This document shows, in pieces, positions 42,925-51,554 of a stretch of DNA of 64,000 nucleotides. Each line of letters starts with the position of its first letter. Within the stretch, counting starts at the first letter, position 1. The translations under genes and the position numbers were made by a program. Origin of the DNA: Brachybacterium sp. EE-P12 (GTDB lineage Bacteria > Actinomycetota > Actinomycetes > Actinomycetales > Dermabacteraceae); assembly GCF_003711805.1 (NCBI RefSeq), contig NZ_QXCP01000012.1, positions 248,001 to 312,000 on the forward strand, written 5' to 3'. The notes beneath the pieces were generated by a model. That model was given only the letters and a program-made list of their open reading frames with translations, searched no databases and was not told the DNA's origin.

Positions 42925-44142
42925 TCAGCTCCTCCCCGTCGGCGCCGAGAGCACGCCGACGGTGCGCCAGGCCTGCTCGACCGCCTCGTGCTGCGAGGAG
43001 CCCTCGCCGTGGCGCGATGCAGCGGCCGCGAGCGTCGCCTCGGCGAAGGTCGCGAAGTCCGCGTCCTTGGGCAGGCCGCCGCGGGTGAGCGCGTCGTACC
43101 AGAGCGGGCCCGCCCCCTCCCAGGAGCGTCCCCCGATACCCGTCGCGGCGAGATGGAAGGCCCGGTTGGGGATGCCGGAGTTGATGTGCACGCCGCCGTT
43201 GTCGTTCGCCTCGTCGTGCGGGAGATCCGCGTAGTGCGCCATCGAGTCCGGCTGGGGGTCCTTGCCGAGCACGGGGTCGTCGTAGGCGGTGCCCGGCGCC
43301 TTCATCGAGCGCAGCGCCTCGCCCTGGACCGCAGCGGTGAACACGCCCTGGCCGATCAGCCAGTCCGCCTCGGCCGCCTCCTGGCCGAGCACGCGCTGCT
43401 TGACCATCGCGCCGAAGCAGTCCGCGATCGACTCGTGCAGAGCACCGGGCTGGGCGACGTAGATCAGCCCCGCGGTGTACTGCACGACGCCGTGCGTGAG
43501 CTCGTGCCCGATGACGTCCACCGCGCCGGTGAAGGAGGCGAAGCGGATCCCGTCCCCGTCGCCGAAGATCATCTGCTGCCCGTCCCAGAACGCGTTGAGG
43601 AAGTCCTGGCCGTAGTGGACGGTGGCGACGAGTCCGAGGCCCTCCCCGTCGAGGGAGTCGCGGTCGAAGGCCTGGTCGAAGAGCTCCCAGGTCGCGCCGA
43701 GGCCGTCGTAGGCCTCGTCGGCGGAGGCATCTCCCGTCGGCTCCTCGCCCTCGGCGCGCACGAGTCGGCCGGGCAGGGCGGTGCCGCCGCCGGCGTCGTG
43801 GACGCTGCGATGCGGGGCGGGCTGCTCCTCGGCCGCGGTGCGGGGCGCGAGGGCCGCCCGGTCCGGGACCCGCTGCGCGAGATGCGGGGGCAGCAGGCCG
43901 GCGCCGGACCCCGGCACGTCTGCTCGAGAGGCACCCGTCTCCCGGCCGACGGGCCCCGGCGCCCCGGGGCGTCGAGCGCGGGCAGCACGCACCTCGCGGC
44001 GTCCGGCCAGGTCGCGCCCGACGGCGAGGGTGCGCTCCGCGGCGCGCTGCGCCGGCTCGGCGTCCGCGAGCCGGCGCAGCAGGTGCGGGGGGACGATCCC
44101 GTGCACGGGACCGTCCCGGCGGGGCCTCTGGGCGGTGCTCAT
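42925..44142 (-). CDS. Protealysin-like M4 metallopeptidase
   Basis: A 405-residue thermolysin-family zinc endopeptidase. HELTH (in DVIGHELTHGV) binds zinc and carries the catalytic Glu; the third ligand Glu is in HESIADCFG, and the transition-state His region is NDNGGVHINSGIPNRAF. There is no signal peptide; the N-terminus has a short propeptide with GIVPPHLLRRL, as in protealysins. Such enzymes are made without classical export signals. The ATG at 44142 follows GGACGAGGATGG. The coupled zinc-ribbon gene follows it. The long Pro/Ala/Arg-rich segment between propeptide and catalytic domain (about 45-120) is atypical. Confidence 0.92.
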   Translation of the reverse strand: MSTAQRPRRDGPVHGIVPPHLLRRLADAEPAQRAAERTLAVGRDLAGRREVRAARARRPGAPGPVGRETGASRADVPGSGAGLLPPHLAQRVPDRAALAPRTAAEEQPAPHRSVHDAGGGTALPGRLVRAEGEEPTGDASADEAYDGLGATWELFDQAFDRDSLDGEGLGLVATVHYGQDFLNAFWDGQQMIFGDGDGIRFASFTGAVDVIGHELTHGVVQYTAGLIYVAQPGALHESIADCFGAMVKQRVLGQEAAEADWLIGQGVFTAAVQGEALRSMKAPGTAYDDPVLGKDPQPDSMAHYADLPHDEANDNGGVHINSGIPNRAFHLAATGIGGRSWEGAGPLWYDALTRGGLPKDADFATFAEATLAAAASRHGEGSSQHEAVEQAWRTVGVLSAPTGRS

Positions 44143-44243
44143 GAGGCCATCCTCGTCCTCCGCCCGGACGGGCGGAAGCCCCGCCCGGGCACGGCGGGCG
44201 GCCGCAGGCTCGCTGCGTGCCCGGCCGGGCACCGGCCCGGCCG

Positions 44244-45230
44244 TCAGTCGCGGGTGATCGTCTCGCCCTCGCGTCGGCCGGCGACCACGAGCGACGCCGC
44301 GATCGCGACGCCCATCGCCACCACGATGAAGCCCAGCGACAGCCAGATCGGCACCTCGGGGATCCTCTGCAGGACGTCGAAGCCGGGCACGAAGCCCAGC
44401 GGAGCCTCGTGGATCGCGTGGATCACCAGCTTCACGCCGATGAAGCCCAGGATCGCGGCGATGCCGTACTTGAGGTACGCCAGGCGGTCCAGCATCCCGC
44501 CGAGCAGGAAGTACAGCTGGCGCAGACCCATGAGTGCGAAGATGTTCGCGGTGAACACGAGGAACGGGTTGCGGGTGACGCCGAAGATCGCGGGGATCGA
44601 GTCCAGCGCGAACATCACGTCGGTGACGCCCAGGGTGATGAACACCAGCAGCATCGGGGTGAACAGCTTCTTGCCGTCCACGACGGTGCGGAGCTTGTTC
44701 CCGTCGTACTCCTCGGAGACCGGGATGAAGCGGCGTACCAGGCGCATGACCGGCGACTCCGAGTCGTCGTCATCGTCGCCGAAGGCCTGCTTCCACGCGG
44801 TGTACAGCAGGAACAGGCCGAAGATGTAGAACACGCCGACGAAGTGCTCGATGATCACGGCGCCGGCGAGGATGAACAGGCCGCGCGCGATGAGCGCGAT
44901 GATGATGCCCACCATCAGCGCTTCCTGCTGATACTTCCTGGGCACCCCGAACTTCGCCATGATCAGGATGAACACGAAGAGGTTGTCGATGCTCAGCGAG
45001 TACTCGAGCAACCAGCCGGTGAGGAACTCCGAGGACGGCTTCGAGCCGCCCACGAAGAACAGCACGACCGCGAACACCAGCGCGAGGCCGACGTAGAAGC
45101 CGATCCAGCCCGCGCATTCCTTCATGGAGGGGAGATGCGGCCGCTTGATCACGATCAGCAGGTCGGCGACGAGGATGGCGCAGAGCACAACCAGCGCCGC
45201 GATCTCGAAGCCGAGGTGCAGTTCTCCCAT
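44244..45230 (-). CDS. TerC family integral membrane protein
   Basis: A 328-residue protein of nine helices. TerC proteins are linked to tellurite resistance and, in recent work on homologues, to manganese export that supplies secreted enzymes. The helix motif LLEYSLSIDNLFVFILIM and the second-repeat FVFTANIFALMGLRQLYFLL (in part TANIFALMGLRQL) carry the conserved acidic residues, here Asp in SIDN and in FALDSIPAIFG. It is monocistronic, downstream of the hut genes on the same strand. No yybP-ykoY-type manganese riboswitch was recognised upstream. Confidence 0.92.
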   Translation of the reverse strand: MGELHLGFEIAALVVLCAILVADLLIVIKRPHLPSMKECAGWIGFYVGLALVFAVVLFFVGGSKPSSEFLTGWLLEYSLSIDNLFVFILIMAKFGVPRKYQQEALMVGIIIALIARGLFILAGAVIIEHFVGVFYIFGLFLLYTAWKQAFGDDDDDSESPVMRLVRRFIPVSEEYDGNKLRTVVDGKKLFTPMLLVFITLGVTDVMFALDSIPAIFGVTRNPFLVFTANIFALMGLRQLYFLLGGMLDRLAYLKYGIAAILGFIGVKLVIHAIHEAPLGFVPGFDVLQRIPEVPIWLSLGFIVVAMGVAIAASLVVAGRREGETITRD

Positions 45231-45396
45231 GGGACTTCTTTCAGGGGGCTCCGGGGGCAGGCGCTCCGGGGCGGCGGACGGGGCGTGGCGGCCGCTCCAG
45301 GACCTTCGGGGGCGGGCGGCGACCCTCAGAGTACCGCCCGACGCCGCTCCCGACCCGTCCGCGCGGGGTGAACATGCTCATCGCCGACCTCGCGCC

Positions 45397-45468
45397 GCAC
45401 CGACGCACCGACGCACCGACGCACCGACGCACCGACGCACCGACGCACCGACGCACCGACGCACCGAC
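45397..45468. repeat. 8-bp tandem repeat, 9 perfect units
   Basis: GCACCGAC is repeated nine times without a mismatch. Because 8 is not a multiple of 3 it cannot be a stable coding repeat. Perfect identity suggests recent or frequent slippage. It lies in the upstream region of the TerC gene. Confidence 0.97.
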
Positions 45469-45478
45469 GAGTGCGCAG

Positions 45479-45513
45479 TTCTGAACCTCTCCGGGCACGA
45501 TTCCGGTTCAGAA
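45479..45513 (-). terminator. Hairpin downstream of hutI
   Basis: TTCTGAACC and GGTTCAGAA form a perfect 9-bp stem with a 17-base loop, 46 bp after the hutI stop. The segment is less GC-rich than its surroundings. There is no U-tract. Confidence 0.5.
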
Positions 45514-45559
45514 TCGAGCATTCCTCGGCGCCGGGGCCCTGCGGCCAGGGCAGGCTGGG

Positions 45560-46879
45560 TCACGCGATCCGCTGCCCGCGCCGCCGCACCTGGTGGGTCA
45601 GCGGCATGCCGGGCCGGTAGGCGAGGTGGATCGCGGCCGGCGCATCGAGCACGTGGAGGTCGGCGCGGGCGCCGACGGCGAGGTGGCCGACGTCGCCGCG
45701 GCGCAGGGCGAGGGCCCCGCCTCGGGTCGCGGCACGCACCGCTTCGGCGAGCGAGAGACGCATCTGCAGCACGGCGGTCGCGACGCAGAAGCTCATCGCG
45801 CTGGTATAGCTCGTGCCGGGGTTGCAGTTGCTCGCGATCGCGAGGACGGCGCCCGCATCGAGCAGCTCACGAGCCGGGGCGAGCGGGGCGCGGGTGGAGA
45901 GATCGCAGGCGGGGAGCACTGTGGCGACGGTCGGCCCGGCGTCGACGGCGAAGCGGTCCGGGGAACCGTCGACCGGGGCGTCCGCACCGGCTGGCTGCGA
46001 GGCTGCGGGCTCCGCGGCCACCGGCCGGGACGCGGTGGCCGCGAGCGCCTCGACGTCGCCGGTCGAGAGGTGGTTGAGGTGGTCGACGCTCGCAGCGCCC
46101 AGCTCGACGGCGAGCGCGACCCCGCCGCTGCGGCCCAGCTGGTTGCCGTGGACCCGCAGGCCCAGCCCCGCTGCGGCCCCGGCGCGCAGCACCCGCGCGG
46201 ACTGCTCCGGGTCGAAGGCCCCCTCCTCGCAGAACACATCGATCCAGCGCACGTGCGGGGCGACCGCGGCGAGCATCTCCCCGGCGACGAGGTCGACGTA
46301 GTCCTCGGCATCCGGGCGGCCGTCCCGCCCGTCGTACTCGCCCGGCACGAGGTGGGCGCCGAGGAAGGTCACCTCGTCGAGCTCGCCGGCCGCGGCGAGC
46401 CCCCCGAGCAGGCGGGCGGCGCGCAGCTCGTCGGCGAGGGTGAGCCCGTAGCCGGTCTTGGTCTCCATCGTGGTGGTGCCGCCCGCGGCGGCCTCGGCGA
46501 GTCGAGCGCGCACGAGGCCGCGCAGGCGCTGGTCAGAGGCGTCCCGGGTGGCCGACGTGGTCACGCCGATGCCGCCGGCGGCGTAGGCCTGACCCGCCAT
46601 CCGCGCCTCGAACTCGGCGGCGCGGTCCCCGTCGAAGACCAGGTGGGAGTGGGAGTCGACCCAGCCGGGCAGCACGGCCCGGCCGCCCAGGTCCTCAGCC
46701 GCGTCGGCCGCAGGTGCCTCGGCGGCGGGGCCGGTCCAGGCCACGCGGCCGTCCTCGATCACGAGGGCGGCCCCGCGCAGCACCTGCTCCTCGGTGACCT
46801 GCCCGGGGCGGGCGGGGTCGTCGAAGGCGGGGTCGAGGGTCCAGAGCTCGGACATGCCGGTGAGCAGGGTCGAGGTCAT
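45560..46879 (-). CDS. hutI: Imidazolonepropionase
   Basis: A 439-residue metal-dependent amidohydrolase that opens 4-imidazolone-5-propionate to N-formimino-L-glutamate, the third step of histidine degradation. Metal and substrate motifs include DSHSHLVFDGDRAAEFEARM (in part DSHSHLVFDGD), FLGAHLVPGEYDGR, LRVHGNQLGRSGG, DHLNHL and ALASNCNPGTSYTSAM, here read as IASNCNPGTSY. A Pro/Ala-rich insertion of about 35 residues follows the DHLNHLST segment. The ATG at 46879 is preferred over a longer frame. It follows hutU by 122 bp with a hairpin between. Confidence 0.95.
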   Translation of the reverse strand: MTSTLLTGMSELWTLDPAFDDPARPGQVTEEQVLRGAALVIEDGRVAWTGPAAEAPAADAAEDLGGRAVLPGWVDSHSHLVFDGDRAAEFEARMAGQAYAAGGIGVTTSATRDASDQRLRGLVRARLAEAAAGGTTTMETKTGYGLTLADELRAARLLGGLAAAGELDEVTFLGAHLVPGEYDGRDGRPDAEDYVDLVAGEMLAAVAPHVRWIDVFCEEGAFDPEQSARVLRAGAAAGLGLRVHGNQLGRSGGVALAVELGAASVDHLNHLSTGDVEALAATASRPVAAEPAASQPAGADAPVDGSPDRFAVDAGPTVATVLPACDLSTRAPLAPARELLDAGAVLAIASNCNPGTSYTSAMSFCVATAVLQMRLSLAEAVRAATRGGALALRRGDVGHLAVGARADLHVLDAPAAIHLAYRPGMPLTHQVRRRGQRIA

Positions 46880-46960
46880 GGCGGGGCCTCCTGCGGTGAC
46901 GGGGCGGGCGGTCGAGGTCGGGCGGGGACGGGCGCGGTCGGTCCCGCCGGGCGGGGCGGG

Positions 46961-46994
46961 CCCGGTGCGCCGCCGACGCGCGGGCCGCACCGGG
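46961..46994 (-). terminator. Hairpin between hutU and hutI
   Basis: CCCGGTGCG at 46961-46969 and CGCACCGGG at 46986-46994 form a 9-bp stem directly after the hutU stop. It may reduce readthrough into hutI. Confidence 0.45.
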
Positions 46995-47001
46995 AGGGGG
47001 A

Positions 47002-48684
47002 TCAGTCCCGACGCACCGGGGGCATCGGGATGCGCACGCCGCGCTCGTGGGCGACCTGGTCGGCGCGGGAGTAGCCGGCGTCGACGTGTCGGATCACGCC
47101 CGTGGCGGGGTCGTTGGTCAGCAGGCGCTCGAGCTTGCGGCGGGCGAGCTCGGTGCCGTCAGCCAGTCCCACCTGGCCTGCATGGATCGAGCGGCCGATG
47201 CCGACGCCGCCGCCGTGGTGGAGGGAGACCCAGGTGGCGCCGGAGCCGGCGGCGGTCAGGGCGTTCAGCAGCGGCCAGTCGGCGATCGCGTCGGAGCCGT
47301 CGAGCATGCCCTCCGTCTCGCGGTAGGGAGAGGCGACGGAGCCGGAGTCGAGGTGGTCGCGGCCGATGACGATCGGGGCTGTGACCTTCCCGTCGCGCAC
47401 CAGGTCGTTGAAGAGCATCCCGGCCTGGTGCCGCTCGCCGTAGCCGAGCCAGCAGATGCGGGCGGGCAGCCCCTCGAACTCGACGTGCTCCCCGGCGGCG
47501 TCGAGCCAGCGGTGGAGGTGCTCGTCCTGGGGGAAGAGCTCCTTCAGCGCCGCGTCGGTGACGGCGATGTCCTCGGGATCACCGGAGAGGGCGACCCAGC
47601 GGAAGGGGCCGAGGCCCTCGCAGAACAGGGGCCGGATGTAGGCGGGGACGAAGCCGGGGAAGGCGAAGGCGCGCTCGTACCCGGCGTGGCGGGCCTCGTC
47701 GCGGATCGAGTTGCCGTAGTCGAACACCTCGGCGCCCGCGTCCTGGAACTCGACCATGGCGCGCACCTGCCGGGCCATCGCCTCGCGGGCCTTCTCGGTG
47801 AATCCCTCCGCGTCGGCGTCGGCCTCCCGCCGCCAGTCCTCGACGGCGATCTCGGTGGGCAGGTAGCTCAGCGGGTCGTGGGCCGAGGTCTGGTCGGTGA
47901 CCACGTCGATGTGCAGGTCACCGGCGCGGTGGCGCTCGAGCAGGGCGGGGAAGACCTCCGCCGCGTTGCCGACGATGCCGATCGACAGACCGCGCCTCTC
48001 GGCCTCGGCGGCGTTCGCGCGGGCGATCGCGTCCTCGAGGTCGCCCGCGATCTCGTCGAGATAGCGCTTGGCGACACGGCGCTCGAGGCGGGTGCGGTCC
48101 ACGTCGACGATCAGGCACACCCCGTCGTTGAGCGTGACGGCCAAAGGCTGCGCGCCGCCCATGCCGCCGCAGCCGCCGGTCAGGGTGATCGTGCCGGCGA
48201 GGGTGCCGCCGAAGCGCTTCCTCGCGACGGCCGCGAAGGTCTCGAAGGTGCCCTGGAGGATGCCCTGGGTGGCGATGTAGATCCACGACCCGGCGGTCAT
48301 CTGGCCGTACATCGTGAGCCCCTCGGCCTCGAGCCGGCGGAACTCGGGCCAGGTCGCCCAGTCGCCGACGAGGTTCGAGTTCGCCAGCAGCACCCGCGGC
48401 GCCCACTCGTCGGTGCGCAGCACGCCGACGGGCTTGCCGGACTGGACCAGCAGGGTCTCGTCGTCCTCGAGGTCGCGCAGTGTCTCGACGATCGCGTCGA
48501 AGGCCTCCCAGGAGCGGGCGGCGCGGCCGGTGCCGCCGTAGACGACGAGGTCGTCGGGCCGCTCTGCGACCTCGGGGTCGAGGTTGTTCATGAGCATGCG
48601 CAGCGGCGCCTCTGTCTGCCAGGACTTCGCGCTGAGGTCGGTGCCGCGCGGGGCACGGACGGGGCGGGCTCCGGGGAGTGTCAT
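47002..48684 (-). CDS. hutU: Urocanate hydratase
   Basis: A 560-residue urocanase, the standard length. It adds water to urocanate to give imidazolonepropionate using NAD+ as an electrophile. Signatures are [35 protein letters not shown] (in part [13 protein letters not shown]), [13 protein letters not shown] and the C-terminal [17 protein letters not shown] with GGVGIGRS. The ATG at 48684 has GAAGGAG seven bases upstream. It is the first gene of a hutU-hutI transcript. A HutR-like palindrome lies about 90 bp upstream. Confidence 0.97.
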   Translation of the reverse strand: MTLPGARPVRAPRGTDLSAKSWQTEAPLRMLMNNLDPEVAERPDDLVVYGGTGRAARSWEAFDAIVETLRDLEDDETLLVQSGKPVGVLRTDEWAPRVLLANSNLVGDWATWPEFRRLEAEGLTMYGQMTAGSWIYIATQGILQGTFETFAAVARKRFGGTLAGTITLTGGCGGMGGAQPLAVTLNDGVCLIVDVDRTRLERRVAKRYLDEIAGDLEDAIARANAAEAERRGLSIGIVGNAAEVFPALLERHRAGDLHIDVVTDQTSAHDPLSYLPTEIAVEDWRREADADAEGFTEKAREAMARQVRAMVEFQDAGAEVFDYGNSIRDEARHAGYERAFAFPGFVPAYIRPLFCEGLGPFRWVALSGDPEDIAVTDAALKELFPQDEHLHRWLDAAGEHVEFEGLPARICWLGYGERHQAGMLFNDLVRDGKVTAPIVIGRDHLDSGSVASPYRETEGMLDGSDAIADWPLLNALTAAGSGATWVSLHHGGGVGIGRSIHAGQVGLADGTELARRKLERLLTNDPATGVIRHVDAGYSRADQVAHERGVRIPMPPVRRD

Positions 48685-48725
48685 CGTCGGCTCCTTCGTC
48701 GAGTGGCGTCTCGCGATTCCCCACA

Positions 48726-48776
48726 GGACATCACCGCCACAGGGCCGGGTCGAGAGTCGGGACCGGAGTGATGTCC
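48726..48776. promoter_or_regulatory. Spaced inverted repeat upstream of hutU
   Basis: GGACATCAC at 48726-48734 is repeated in inverse as GTGATGTCC at 48768-48776, centre distance 42 bp, about four helical turns. The second half abuts the HutR-like palindrome. The arrangement suits a looping or two-dimer regulator. Confidence 0.35.
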
Positions 48777-48788
48777 GGGATACCGGAC
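48773..48788. promoter_or_regulatory. HutR-like operator upstream of hutU
   Basis: GTCCGGGATACCGGAC is a perfect 6-4-6 palindrome 89 bp upstream of hutU. Its inner 14 bp resemble the IclR-type HutR motif TCTGwwATwCCAGA that I recall from Corynebacterium resistens, at 10 of 14 positions with symmetrical changes. It also lies 16 bp beyond the stop of the upstream hydrolase gene, so a weak terminator is an alternative reading. Confidence 0.5.
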
Positions 48789-48803
48789 GCCGGGAGCCGC
48801 TCG

Positions 48804-49682
48804 TCAGCTCCGCGCGCTCGCGGTGGCCACGATCTCCGCGAGGATCTCCCGGACCCGCTCGGGCTGCTCGACCCACGGCAGGTGCCCTGCCTCGGGGACG
48901 ACCCTCTTGCGGGGAGCTCGGGCATGGGCGGCCAGCGAGACCACGGGACCGACGGGGCGGGGGTCCTGCATGCCGTGGAGGAACGTGATCGGGCAGCGGA
49001 CCGCGGTCGCCCAGGTGATCTGATCCATGTCGTCGAAGCGCATCAGCGCCCGATTGACCTGGTGGGCGATCGCGTGCGGAGAGGTCGCCATCGGTTCGGC
49101 GAGGTCGTAGCCGGACCGGGGATCGGCGTAGTCCGTCGCCCAGCTCAGACGTCGCCACTCCACCTCCTCCGCGGCGGTGCGCTCCCGTCCGTCCAGCGCC
49201 GCGAAGCGCTCCGCCCAGGGCGCGAGGCGGCGCGCCCGCTCGGCACGGTACGGGGTGCGCCAGTCGCCCACCCCCACCCCGTCCACGTACCCGAGGGCAG
49301 AGACTCGGTCGGGATGGGTGCCGGCGTGCGCGAGGGCGAGGGTCGCCCCGAAGGAGTGGCCGACGAGGGCGACCCGCTCGTGCCCGAAGGCCCGGCGCAG
49401 CTCCTCGATGTCCTCGACGAAGCGCGCGATGGTGAGGTCGGCGGGCAGGCCGCCGGGGGCTCGAGGTGCCCCGCCGCTGCCGTCGGGACCGGTCGAGTGC
49501 CCGCAGCGCCGCTGGTCGTAGTGGTGCACGGTCGCGCGGTCCGCCAGCAGGCCGGCGAGCGGGGCGAGGTAGTCCCAGAGCCCCGGGCCGCCGTGGACCA
49601 GGATCACCGCCGGCGCGTCGGCCGGCCCCGGGTCGGTCCACGTCGCCAGGCGGGCGCCGTCGCTCATCGTCACGAAGTCCAT
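48804..49682 (-). CDS. Alpha/beta hydrolase, prolyl iminopeptidase-like
   Basis: A 292-residue hydrolase. The oxyanion motif is [11 protein letters not shown], the [10 protein letters not shown] segment follows, and the nucleophile elbow is [12 protein letters not shown] (Ser about 121). The acid and His are in MQDPRPVG and EAGHLPW. HGGPG and the DQRGxGxS-like motif place it near the S33 proline iminopeptidases, but other amidases or esterases share them. It sits between hutU and the IclR gene on the same strand, so it may belong to the hut regulon; acting on formamide or N-formyl compounds would be speculation. Confidence 0.85.
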   Translation of the reverse strand: MDFVTMSDGARLATWTDPGPADAPAVILVHGGPGLWDYLAPLAGLLADRATVHHYDQRRCGHSTGPDGSGGAPRAPGGLPADLTIARFVEDIEELRRAFGHERVALVGHSFGATLALAHAGTHPDRVSALGYVDGVGVGDWRTPYRAERARRLAPWAERFAALDGRERTAAEEVEWRRLSWATDYADPRSGYDLAEPMATSPHAIAHQVNRALMRFDDMDQITWATAVRCPITFLHGMQDPRPVGPVVSLAAHARAPRKRVVPEAGHLPWVEQPERVREILAEIVATASARS

Positions 49683-49713
49683 GCCCGCACGCTACGGCCC
49701 GGCGGGCGCCCGG

Positions 49714-50514
49714 TCACCTTCCGGTCAGGGACGTCCCCACCGTCTCCGCCCGCCCGCCGAGTCGCCGTGTGATCTCCTCCGCGCCGCGGCGCACGGAGGT
49801 GGCGAAGCGCTTGCGCTCGGCGGAGCCGACGCGGGCCTCGACGAAGGTCAGCGCCACGGCGGCGGCGGGCCATCCGGCGTGGTCGCGCACCACGGCGGCG
49901 ACCGAACCCATCTCGTCGCTGACCTCCCCGGATTCTCTCGCGACCCCCTCTGCGCGCACGGCGGTCAGCACCTCCCGCAGCGCCTTCGGGGTGGCGGGGC
50001 CGGGAGCGTCGGTGCGGGCGGAGAAGTCGGCGGCGGTGCCGTAGAGGGCGCGGAGCTGAGGGGCAGGCAGGTGGGCGAGGATCGCGCGGCCGCTCGCGGT
50101 CAGGTGGGCGGGGATCCGCACGCCGACGTCGGTGACCAGGCTCGGCCGGTTCCGGGCGCGCTCCTCGACCACGTACAGCACGTCCCGGCCGTGGAGCACC
50201 GCGAGGTGGCCGCTCTCCCCCACCTCGTCGACCATCGCCTCGATGACGCGGCGGCCGATCCGCGCCAGAGGCTCCTGGCGCAGGTAGGCACCGGAGAGCT
50301 CATGGGCCGACGGGCCGAGCCCGTAGAGCCGCTCCTGCTCCAGGTGCATCACGTAGCCGTGCCCGACGAGGGTCGCGAGCAGATCGTAGGTGCGTGAACG
50401 CGGCAGGTCCAGCTCCTCGGCGATGCAGGCGGCGGCGACCGGCGCGCGGCGCGAGGCGAGGAAGGTCAGCAGGCGCAGCGTCGCGTCGGCCGCCGGGACT
50501 TTCGGGGAAGGCAT
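49714..50514 (-). CDS. IclR family regulator, candidate HutR
   Basis: A 266-residue IclR protein. The N-terminal winged helix-turn-helix (about 10-70) includes ADATLRLLTFLASRRAPV and LDLPRSRTYDLLATLVGHG (in part LPRSRTYDLLATL), and the C-terminal GAF-like effector domain begins LGPSAHEL with GRAILAHLPAPQL. Position inside the histidine cluster and the HutR-like palindrome near hutU suggest it controls hut genes. The ATG at 50514 is chosen because the longer frame begins in non-conserved sequence. Confidence 0.9.
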   Translation of the reverse strand: MPSPKVPAADATLRLLTFLASRRAPVAAACIAEELDLPRSRTYDLLATLVGHGYVMHLEQERLYGLGPSAHELSGAYLRQEPLARIGRRVIEAMVDEVGESGHLAVLHGRDVLYVVEERARNRPSLVTDVGVRIPAHLTASGRAILAHLPAPQLRALYGTAADFSARTDAPGPATPKALREVLTAVRAEGVARESGEVSDEMGSVAAVVRDHAGWPAAAVALTFVEARVGSAERKRFATSVRRGAEEITRRLGGRAETVGTSLTGR

Positions 50515-50586
50515 GGGCGAAGCATGCCACCGACCGGCGCGGACGTCAGCGCTCCGGGCCGGCGGTCGGTGCGCAGCAGCCGGCAC

Positions 50587-51507
50587 TCATCTGATCGGGG
50601 CCGACACCACCTCGTCCGCCCCGCCGGCCGACCGTGAGCGCTGCGCCTCCCGCTCGGCCTGCACCAGCTCCCAGGTGCGCACGAGCCGCGGCAGGGTGAG
50701 GATCACCAGGCCTCCGACCATGTTCAGCGGGATCACCCACGCGCACCAGATCAGCCACTCGAGGTAGGTGGTCTCGGCGCCGGCGTGCATGGCCGCGAAG
50801 ATCACCGCGGAGCTCAGCGCGCCGTGGAACATGCCCAGCCCCACCACCAGCAGGCCGGAGATGAGCGAGTTGGCGAGCGTGGCGATACCCTCGCTGGAGC
50901 CCTGGCTCATCCGCGTCACCAGCGTGATCGTGAAGCCGGCGAGGATCGCCAGGGAGGCCGTCTCGAGGTTCAGGCCGGGCTCCATGTACTGCGCGGTCGA
51001 CTCCAGCAGCACGTCCTCGAAGCGCGGGAAGGCGGCGACGACCAGCCAGGTCAGCGCCCAGCCGCCGGCGAGGTTGGTCACCAGCGTCACGCCCCACAGC
51101 CGCAGCAGCTGCCACCAGGTGCCGTGTCCGGCCACGATGGCGTTGATCGGGACCAGGAACTCCTCGGTGAACAGCTCCGAGTGCGCCAGCCGCAGCGCGT
51201 ACAGGCCGACGCCGAAGGCGAGCCCGCCCAGCAGCTCCGACCCGGTCGCGTCGATCACCGCGAGCATCGCCAGCAGGCCCAGGCCCACGTCGATCCCGCC
51301 GAAGAGCCCGGTGACCACCAGCGCCCTCCAGGTGCGGTTCAGCCGGTTCGCGCCCTCGGTGACGGTGTTCTCGAACTCCTGGACCAGGGCGTCCTCGACC
51401 GCGTGGTCGCTCGTGCCGAGACGGCGGCGCTCCTCGGTCTGGCCCGGTCGGTCGCTGCGTGCATCGTGACTCCTCGTCGCGGGTCCCGTGCTCCGGCACG
51501 GTGCCAT
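50587..51507 (-). CDS. Formate/nitrite transporter (FNT) family channel
   Basis: A protein of up to 306 residues with six membrane helices of the FocA/NirC fold. The helix-break segments ELFTEEFLVPINAIVAG and GMFHGALSSAVIF are the FNT pore loops; the central His pore residue position is occupied here in MFHGAL. These channels pass formate, nitrite, lactate or hydrosulfide. Position between the IclR gene and hutG suggests export of a one-carbon by-product of histidine breakdown. The start is uncertain: the best ribosome site and ATG (51462) are in the wrong frame, and the only in-frame ATG is at 51507. Confidence 0.85.
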   Translation of the reverse strand: MAPCRSTGPATRSHDARSDRPGQTEERRRLGTSDHAVEDALVQEFENTVTEGANRLNRTWRALVVTGLFGGIDVGLGLLAMLAVIDATGSELLGGLAFGVGLYALRLAHSELFTEEFLVPINAIVAGHGTWWQLLRLWGVTLVTNLAGGWALTWLVVAAFPRFEDVLLESTAQYMEPGLNLETASLAILAGFTITLVTRMSQGSSEGIATLANSLISGLLVVGLGMFHGALSSAVIFAAMHAGAETTYLEWLIWCAWVIPLNMVGGLVILTLPRLVRTWELVQAEREAQRSRSAGGADEVVSAPIR

Positions 51508-51554
51508 GATGGGGCGAACCTACCCCCCCCTGACGAGGCGATGAGGAGCCATCG

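Larger units (their letters stand above)
45231..45559. other. Intergenic region between hutI and TerC gene, 329 bp
   Basis: It contains the 8-bp array at 45397-45468 and the TTCTGAACC/GGTTCAGAA hairpin at 45479-45513. I see no gene; frames reading the 8-bp array in three phases give RRCVGASV-type repeats and are artefacts. Confidence 0.6.

Noticed and set aside
45479..45520. Possible tRNA T-arm (GGTTCAGAATC)
   Set aside because: The loop sequence does not match TTCRANNC with a 5-bp stem and no acceptor or anticodon arms are found around it; a simple hairpin explains it.
45241..45563. Frames encoding RRCVGASV-type repeats
   Set aside because: They arise from reading the 8-bp array in different phases; no ribosome site, and the repeat length is incompatible with stable coding.
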